This document shows, piece after piece, positions 58,767 through 64,000 of a DNA stretch of 64,000 bases. The notes below the pieces were generated by a model that saw nothing but the letters and a program-made list of their open reading frames with translations, searched no databases and was not told the DNA's origin. Where the stretch lies: contig CALVWV010000043.1 of NCBI GenBank assembly GCA_944368065.1, positions 1 to 64,000 on the forward strand, given 5' to 3'. The translations under genes and the position numbers were made by a program. This DNA is from an uncultured Clostridia bacterium. GTDB taxonomy: Bacteria > Bacillota > Clostridia > Christensenellales > Borkfalkiaceae. Each line of letters opens with the position of its first letter. Within the stretch, counting starts at the first letter, position 1.

Positions 58767-58782
58767 CTTAAGAGAGGTATTT

Positions 58783-60009
58783 ATGGACAAAAAAAGATTA
58801 CAAAAATATGCCGAACTTTTAGTAAAGTGCGGCCTCAATGTCCAGAAAGGACAGGAGGTTATAGTACGCTGCGACCTTGACCAGCCCGAATTCGTAGCTA
58901 TGGTCGTTGAAGAGTGCTACAAGGTCGGCGCGGAGCGCGTCACCGTAGAATGGAGCTATATGCCCATAACAAAAATCAATTATATTTATCGTTCGGAGGA
59001 ATCCCTTGCCGAATTTAATGCGGAGGATAAAGCTAAACTTGACCGCAGACTGGAAAAACTTCCCTGCCTTTTATGGCTCGATTCCGACGACCCCGACGGA
59101 CTCAAAGGTACAGACCACGAAAAGATTGCAAGGGCAAAGATGAAGCGCTATCCTTTTGTAAAACCCTACAACTATGCGCTTGAAAACAAATATCAGTGGT
59201 GCATAGCTTCCGTTCCCGGAAAAGCCTGGGCGCACAAAGTGTTCCCCGACCTTTCCGAAGAAGAAGCCGTAGAAAAGCTGTGGGAGGCGATTTTATATAC
59301 GTCCCGCGTTGACGACGACCCCATAGCCGCCTGGGCTGAGCACAACAGAATTCTTGAAGAACGCTGCAAATTCCTCAATTCCTATAAATTTGACCGCCTC
59401 GAATACAAGAGTTCCAACGGCACCGATTTTACTGTGGGACTCATCGACAAAGGCATATTCATGGGCGGCGGTGAAACTACGCTCGGCAAGAACATATACT
59501 TCAATGCAAACATACCCAGCGAAGAGGTGTTCACTTCACCCAAGCGCGGCAGAGCGGACGGCAAAGTCGTTTCAACAAAACCCCTTTCTTATCAGGGCAA
59601 ACTGATTGAAAATTTCTGGGTTGAATTCAAGGACGGCAAAGTAGTAAAAACTTACGCAGAAAAGAACGGCGACCTGCTTGAACAGATGGTTAAAATGGAC
59701 GAAGGCGCCGCTTACCTCGGCGAATGCGCGCTCATTGCGTATGATTCGCCCATAAACAATACAGGCATTCTTTTCTATAACACGCTTTTCGACGAAAACG
59801 CAAGCTGCCATCTGGCACTCGGCAGAGGTTTCAACAACTGCCTTGAAGACTACGATAAATACTCGTTCGAAGAGTGCAAAGAGATAGGAATTAACGATTC
59901 CATGATTCACGTTGACTTTATGATAGGCAGCAAGGACCTTTCCATTGTCGGCGTAACCAAGGACGGCAAACGCGTTCAGATTTTCAAAGACGGAAACTGG
60001 GCTATATAA
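58783..60009 (+). CDS. Aminopeptidase, family M29
   Basis: A 408-residue M29 (AmpS/PepS/thermophilic AP-T type) metallo-aminopeptidase. The N-terminal domain begins DKKRLQKYAELLVKCGLNVQ. The C-terminal metal domain has GIFMGGGETTLGKNIYFNAN and PSEEVFTSPKRGRADG (metal-binding Glu), GECALIAYDSPINNTGI (second Glu) and MIHVDFMIGSKDLSIVG (His and Asp). It removes N-terminal residues from peptides in the cytoplasm. AGAGAGG precedes the ATG at 58783. Its length is typical. Two strong terminators follow. Confidence 0.95.
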   Translation: MDKKRLQKYAELLVKCGLNVQKGQEVIVRCDLDQPEFVAMVVEECYKVGAERVTVEWSYMPITKINYIYRSEESLAEFNAEDKAKLDRRLEKLPCLLWLDSDDPDGLKGTDHEKIARAKMKRYPFVKPYNYALENKYQWCIASVPGKAWAHKVFPDLSEEEAVEKLWEAILYTSRVDDDPIAAWAEHNRILEERCKFLNSYKFDRLEYKSSNGTDFTVGLIDKGIFMGGGETTLGKNIYFNANIPSEEVFTSPKRGRADGKVVSTKPLSYQGKLIENFWVEFKDGKVVKTYAEKNGDLLEQMVKMDEGAAYLGECALIAYDSPINNTGILFYNTLFDENASCHLALGRGFNNCLEDYDKYSFEECKEIGINDSMIHVDFMIGSKDLSIVGVTKDGKRVQIFKDGNWAI

Positions 60010-60039
60010 TAAGTTCAGATCAAAATAAAGCAATGTAAA

Positions 60040-60114
60040 AATATGGCGCACATCTGTGCGCCATATTAATATTTTAAATCGCGCCGCGCGGCAGAAAGCC
60101 GCGCGGCGCGATTT
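60040..60114. terminator. Double terminator between convergent genes
   Basis: Two perfect hairpins in series: 12 bp (60040-60051 with 60056-60067) followed by TAATATTTT, and a very GC-rich 17 bp (60076-60092 with 60098-60114). They separate the M29 gene from the minus-strand methylase. Confidence 0.88.
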
Positions 60115-60137
60115 GATTGCATTTTAAGTATTTTACA

Positions 60138-61304
60138 TCAGACAATATGAAGCACATAAAATTTAAGGTAATGCGTTTCGTCGGCGCAAAGAAGGGAAGG
60201 GTGGTCGGGCGCCTGGGTCTTGACTTCCACGCTGCGCACAGTGCGGCCGCTTTCCTTGGCGGCTTCGGTAAGCATGCGCTCGAACAAAGTCTGCGTCATG
60301 TAGTGGGAGCACGAGCAGGTTATTAAAAAGCCGCCGCTTTTTACAAGTTTCATACCCTGAATATTTATGTCTTTATATCCGCGGTAAGCATCTTTTACTT
60401 CGTCGGCAGTTTTGCAGAAAGCGGGGGGGTCGAGTATTACGAGGTCGAAAGTTCTGCCCTGTTTTCTGAAATCGCGCAAAAGCGCGAAAGCGTCGCCGCA
60501 TACCGTACTTATATTTTTCAGTCCGTTGATTTCTGCGTTTTTCATAACGCTGTCGAGCGCAGGCTGCGATACGTCGCACGCTGTTACGCTTTTTGCCACC
60601 GTTGCACAGTTTACGGTAAATCCGCCGCTGTTGCAGAAGCAGTCCAGAACGTCGCCGCCGGCCGCATAACGGCGCGCGGCAAACCTGTTTTCCTTCTGGT
60701 CGAGGAAATAGCCCGTCTTCTGACCGTTCTTGACGTCGACAAGCATTTTAAGCCCGTTTTCTTCTATTTCCACAAGTTCTGGCACCTCGCCGTACAGAAC
60801 GCCTTTTACTTCCTGTAAGCCTTCTTTTTTTCTCAGAGCCACGTCGCTGCGCTCAAAAATGCCCTTGGGCGAAAAAATTTCCGCAAGGCATTCGGTTATA
60901 AGATTTTTGCGCATGTCAACGCCGAGCGACAAAAACTGAACGGCAAGATAATCGCCGTATTTATCTACGATGAGAGCGGGGAGGTTGTCTGCCTCGGCAA
61001 ACACAACCCGGCAACAATTATCGTAGCCGAGCTTTCTGCGGTACTGCCAGGCATCGCCGAGGCGCTTTAAATAAAAGGCTTTATCGTCAGTTTCGTTTCC
61101 GCGTATGAATATCCTCACAAGTATCTTGGAAGCGTGGTTTATGTAACCCTTTCCTATGAACTTGCCGTCGTTTGAAAATACAGAGGCTAAAGAACCGTTC
61201 TTGTCTTTGCCTTCAATGCGGGCGACTTCGTTGGCGTAAACCCAGCTGTGACCCGCAACAATTCTTTTTTCTTCATTCTTTTTAAGATATAATTCGTAAG
61301 CCAT
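60138..61304 (-). CDS. RlmI-type class I rRNA (cytosine-5) methyltransferase
   Basis: A 388-residue methylase with an N-terminal PUA domain (RIVAGHSWVYANEVARIEG) and a C-terminal Rossmann methylase. SAM motif: GGDVLDCFCNSGGFTVNCAT; motif II region AKSVTACDVSQPALD; motif IV FDLVILDPPAFCKTADEV, where the DPP is the catalytic motif; and ITCSCSHYMTQ later. Such enzymes (RlmI/RlmO) make m5C in 23S rRNA. The C-terminus ALLCADETHYLKFYVL region is typical. It is transcribed alone, divergent from an ABC exporter. Confidence 0.92.
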   Translation of the reverse strand: MAYELYLKKNEEKRIVAGHSWVYANEVARIEGKDKNGSLASVFSNDGKFIGKGYINHASKILVRIFIRGNETDDKAFYLKRLGDAWQYRRKLGYDNCCRVVFAEADNLPALIVDKYGDYLAVQFLSLGVDMRKNLITECLAEIFSPKGIFERSDVALRKKEGLQEVKGVLYGEVPELVEIEENGLKMLVDVKNGQKTGYFLDQKENRFAARRYAAGGDVLDCFCNSGGFTVNCATVAKSVTACDVSQPALDSVMKNAEINGLKNISTVCGDAFALLRDFRKQGRTFDLVILDPPAFCKTADEVKDAYRGYKDINIQGMKLVKSGGFLITCSCSHYMTQTLFERMLTEAAKESGRTVRSVEVKTQAPDHPSLLCADETHYLKFYVLHIV

Positions 61305-61331
61305 AGTTTAAGTTTATCAAAGGTTGCCAAT

Positions 61332-61365
61332 AAAAGCAATTATAAAATCAAATATAATTGCTTTT
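61332..61365. promoter_or_regulatory. Inverted repeat in the methylase/ABC divergent region
   Basis: A perfect 13-bp inverted repeat (61332-61344 with 61353-61365) with an 8-bp spacer. Each arm contains TATAAT on its own outward strand. It lies midway between divergent genes and could be an operator or overlapping divergent promoters; matching -35 boxes are not seen. Confidence 0.5.
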
Positions 61366-61395
61366 TAAAGTCAAAAATGTTAAACTTTATTCGGT

Positions 61396-63123
61396 ATGAG
61401 AAAATTACTTAAATATCTTGTAAGCTACAAGAGAGAGAGCGTGCTCGCGCCGCTGTTCAAATTCCTTGAAGCGTGCTTCGAGCTGATAGTTCCGCTTGTC
61501 GTTTCAGCCATAATAGATAACGGCATAACGGGCGGAAAGGGCACAACATACATAATAGAAATGTGCCTGATTTTAGTCGCTCTCGGAGCTGTAGGTCTGG
61601 TCTGCGCTGTGTTTGCGCAGTACTTTGCCGCAAAGGCAGCCGCAGGTTTCGCAAAATACTTAAGGCGCGACCTGTTCAACAAAATGCAGTCGCTTTCCTA
61701 TTCGGAGATAGACGGCCTGGGCACTTCGCGCATGATAACCAGAATGACGAGCGACGTAAACCAGGTACAGAGCGGCGTAAATATGGTTCTGCGCCTTTTC
61801 ATGCGCTCGCCCGTAATAGTATTCGGCGCGATGATATGCGCGTTCCTCATTGACGCTCTTGCGGGCGGAATATTCGCCATAGCGATAGCCGTGCTCTGTA
61901 TAATAGTTTTCAGCATACTTTTGGTTACGATACCTCTTTACAGGCGCGTTCAGGGCAACCTTGACGGTATAACGACTTATACCCGCGAATCGCTCACGGG
62001 CGCGAGAGTCATACGCGCATTCTGCAACGAGGACAAGGAAATTGCCGCATACAACAAGCAGAATGCCGCGCTCAGACATTCGCAGACTTTTGCGGGCTGG
62101 GTTTCGGCGCTTATGAATCCGCTCACATATGCGGTGATAAACATAGGCGTAATTGCGCTTTTATACACGGGAGCGCTTAAGGTTGACGCCGGCACGCTTT
62201 CCACAGGCGACGTGGTGGCGCTTTACAACTATATTTCGCAGATTCTGGTAGAGCTTATCAAGCTTGCCAATCTTATAATTACGGTAACGAAATCGTTTGC
62301 CTGCGCGGGCAGATTAAGCGAAGTGCTTTCCATGCAGTCCTCGCTTAAGCACGGCGAAAAGATAAAGGCGGAGGGAATGCCCTACATCAGCTTTGACGGC
62401 GTGTGCATGAAGTACGCGCCCGACGCCGGCAACGCCTTAACCGACGTAAGCTTCACCGCCGAACGCGGCGATACTATAGGCATTATAGGCGGCACGGGTT
62501 CTGGCAAAACTACGCTTGTCAATCTTATTCCGCACTTTTACGACGCAAGTTCGGGCACTGTAAGCATAGACGGCATAAACGTTAACGGCTACACGGACGA
62601 GGAAATACGCTCAAAGTGCGGCATTGTTCCGCAGAAAGCCGTGCTGTTCAACGGTACGATAGCCGAAAATCTGCGCTGGGGCAAACCTGACGCTACCGAA
62701 GACGAGCTGATGCAAGCGGTGGAAACGGCGCAGGCTGCCGACGTTATCAGGGCTAAAAAATACGGACTCAATGAAAAAGTTGAACAGGGCGGACTGAACT
62801 TTTCGGGCGGACAGAGGCAGAGGCTTACCATTGCCCGCGCGCTTGTAAGAAAGCCTGAAATACTCATACTCGACGACAGCGCGTCTGCGCTCGACTATGC
62901 GACGGATGCAAGACTCAGGCAGTCGCTTAAATCGCTCGATTACAAGCCTACGGTATTCATTGTTTCGCAGCGCACATCATCAATACGCAACGCAGATAAA
63001 ATAATAGTTCTCGACCACGGCGCGGTTGCGGGAATAGGCACTCACGAAGAACTGCTTGAAAACTGCCCGCTTTACAGGGAAATACATTATTCGCAATACG
63101 AGAAGAAGGAGGAAGCCTTATAA
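61396..63123 (+). CDS. ABC exporter half-transporter, ATP-binding and permease
   Basis: A 575-residue type IV ABC exporter. Residues 1-310 hold about six membrane helices (YLVSYKRESVLAPLFKFLEA, VSAIIDNGITGG, GTSRMITRMTSDVNQVQSGV). The nucleotide-binding domain has IGIIGGTGSGKTTLVNLI (Walker A), GIVPQKAVLFNGTIAENL (Q-loop), NFSGGQRQRLTIARALV (signature) and ILILDDSASALD (Walker B, Asp in place of the usual Glu at the catalytic site). It overlaps a second half-transporter by one base, so the pair probably forms a heterodimeric drug or lipid exporter, with this one bearing the degenerate site. Confidence 0.93.
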   Translation: MRKLLKYLVSYKRESVLAPLFKFLEACFELIVPLVVSAIIDNGITGGKGTTYIIEMCLILVALGAVGLVCAVFAQYFAAKAAAGFAKYLRRDLFNKMQSLSYSEIDGLGTSRMITRMTSDVNQVQSGVNMVLRLFMRSPVIVFGAMICAFLIDALAGGIFAIAIAVLCIIVFSILLVTIPLYRRVQGNLDGITTYTRESLTGARVIRAFCNEDKEIAAYNKQNAALRHSQTFAGWVSALMNPLTYAVINIGVIALLYTGALKVDAGTLSTGDVVALYNYISQILVELIKLANLIITVTKSFACAGRLSEVLSMQSSLKHGEKIKAEGMPYISFDGVCMKYAPDAGNALTDVSFTAERGDTIGIIGGTGSGKTTLVNLIPHFYDASSGTVSIDGINVNGYTDEEIRSKCGIVPQKAVLFNGTIAENLRWGKPDATEDELMQAVETAQAADVIRAKKYGLNEKVEQGGLNFSGGQRQRLTIARALVRKPEILILDDSASALDYATDARLRQSLKSLDYKPTVFIVSQRTSSIRNADKIIVLDHGAVAGIGTHEELLENCPLYREIHYSQYEKKEEAL

Positions 63124-64000
63124 TGCGTCCTCTCAACCAGAAACAGACGGTAAAACGAATATTCAGACAGCTCAGAGGCTATACATTTTATATAATACTG
63201 TCAGTGCTTATGGCAGTTATAACAGTAGCCGGCAACCTTGTCGTGCCCATATTCTTCGGCGACGCCATTAACTACATGATAAAGGGCGGCACGAACTGGG
63301 AGGGTATTTTCTTCTATTTTACCCTGATAGGCGTATCGATAGTGGTGACGTGCCTGTCGCAGTGGCTTCTGAACATCATCAACAACAAAATAACTTACTC
63401 GGTTACACAGGACATAAGGAGGGAAGCTTTCGAACATATTCAGAAGCTGCCTTTAAAGTACCTCGACGCACACCCCTACGGTGACCTTGTAAGCAGAAAC
63501 ATAGCCGACGTCGACCAGTTTGCCGACGGACTTTTGATGGGCTTCACGCAGTTCTTTACGGGCATACTTACGATAATAAGCACGCTCGTGCTTATGTTTG
63601 TGCTCAACTGGATAATAGCGCTCGCCGTGTTCGTGCTTACGCCGCTTTCGCTTTTTATCGCCAAATTCGTTTCGACGAGAACATACAAACTGTTCAGAAA
63701 GAACTCCCGCATAAGGGGCGAACAGACAGCTTTCATAGATGAAATGGTGGGCAACTTAAAGGTAGTTCAGGCATTTTCGCACGAGGACGAAAACTCCGAA
63801 AAGTTTGACGAGATAAACGAACGCCTTACAAAAGCTTCTCAGGACGCAACTTTCTTTTCATCTCTGCCCAATCCCACTACAAGGTTTGTAAACTCGCTTG
63901 TGTATGCCGCGGTGGCGCTCGCAGGCGCGCTTACGATAATTTACCCTTCCGTTCTGCCTGTAGCGTTCAACGTGGGCAAGCTGAGCACTCTGTTAAGCTA
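63123..64000 (+). CDS. ABC exporter half-transporter, second subunit (N-terminal part)
   Basis: The open frame starts at ATG 63123 (TAATG overlap with the upstream stop) and runs off the window after 292 codons. It contains the membrane domain only: YTFYIILSVLMAVITVAGNL, VVPIFFGDAINYMIKGG, TQDIRREAFEHIQKLPLKYL, HPYGDLVSRNIADVDQFADG and GQTAFIDEMVGNLKVVQAF-like segments. These match the permease half of BmrA/TM287-288-type exporters. The ATP-binding half lies beyond 64000. GAAGGAGGAAG stands just upstream. It is the expected partner of the preceding gene. Confidence 0.93.
   Translation, partial: MRPLNQKQTVKRIFRQLRGYTFYIILSVLMAVITVAGNLVVPIFFGDAINYMIKGGTNWEGIFFYFTLIGVSIVVTCLSQWLLNIINNKITYSVTQDIRREAFEHIQKLPLKYLDAHPYGDLVSRNIADVDQFADGLLMGFTQFFTGILTIISTLVLMFVLNWIIALAVFVLTPLSLFIAKFVSTRTYKLFRKNSRIRGEQTAFIDEMVGNLKVVQAFSHEDENSEKFDEINERLTKASQDATFFSSLPNPTTRFVNSLVYAAVALAGALTIIYPSVLPVAFNVGKLSTLLS

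Noticed and set aside
1..64000. CRISPR array, insertion sequence or prophage
   Set aside because: No regularly spaced repeats, transposase genes, terminal inverted repeats or phage structural genes were seen in the window.

Overview
The window is a bacterial chromosome segment, probably from an uncultured gut-type member of the Clostridia (Bacillota). That is inferred from the gene set (whiA, a DnaD-type replication protein, DUF4364, YwlE-RpiB, FabK, NfnAB, AdhE, M29 peptidase), from strong AAGGAGG ribosome binding sites, from several TTG starts and from mid-range GC judged by eye. I cannot assign a genus. Coding density is high. Most operons end in perfect intrinsic terminators, and many promoters read TTGA-N17-TATAAT or carry an extended -10 (TGn-TATAAT).

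Layout. 1-2.1 kb: tail of the L35-L20 operon, a SpoU-type rRNA methylase and a YebC regulator. 2.5-6.8 kb: an orphan binding protein, then murB-PHP-whiA, which lacks the usual rapZ and yvcK. 7-13.6 kb: dnaE, pfkA, a PfkB-type sugar kinase and a protein with a duplicated four-cysteine module. 13.8-22 kb: an orphan serine recombinase, two MATE exporters (one behind a MarR regulator), an HtrA-like lipoprotein, a membrane-anchored phosphoesterase and tRNA-Thr. 22-30 kb: a multi-DnaD-repeat protein, then sbcD-sbcC-hydrolase-like gene-lepB. 30-37 kb: ACT/UPF0210 pair, pepF, dnaB, and the tsaC-ywlE-rpiB cluster. 37-42.5 kb: an AraC regulator, an APH-like kinase, an esterase, and the opposing fabK-fabZ-degV operon. 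42.8-53 kb: tRNA-Leu with a structured element behind it, a small AT-rich gene, adhE with a kinase-like gene, nfnAB, and small conserved genes. 53-64 kb: a probable pantothenate transporter with coaX, hom, an ATP-grasp ligase, tRNA-Ser with a second structured element, a CPBP protease, an M29 aminopeptidase, an RlmI-type methylase and a two-gene ABC exporter running off the end.

The most unusual signal is behind tRNA-Leu (42897-42979) and tRNA-Ser (57242-57331). After each tRNA's own terminator comes a 98-146 bp palindromic element. Its left arm is an inverted copy of that tRNA's T-arm. Its right arm is an exact 22-23 nt direct copy of that tRNA's 3' end including CCA. Between the arms lie internal hairpins, one of which is shared by both elements with compensatory base changes. 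The arms match the neighbouring tRNA in each case, while the core is a common family. A third, partial copy (58571-58631) lies on the far side of the AT-rich CPBP gene. tRNA-Thr (19895-19970) has no such element. This looks like either a tiny tRNA-targeting mobile element or a tRNA-tail-mimicking structured RNA, and I do not recognise a described family for it.
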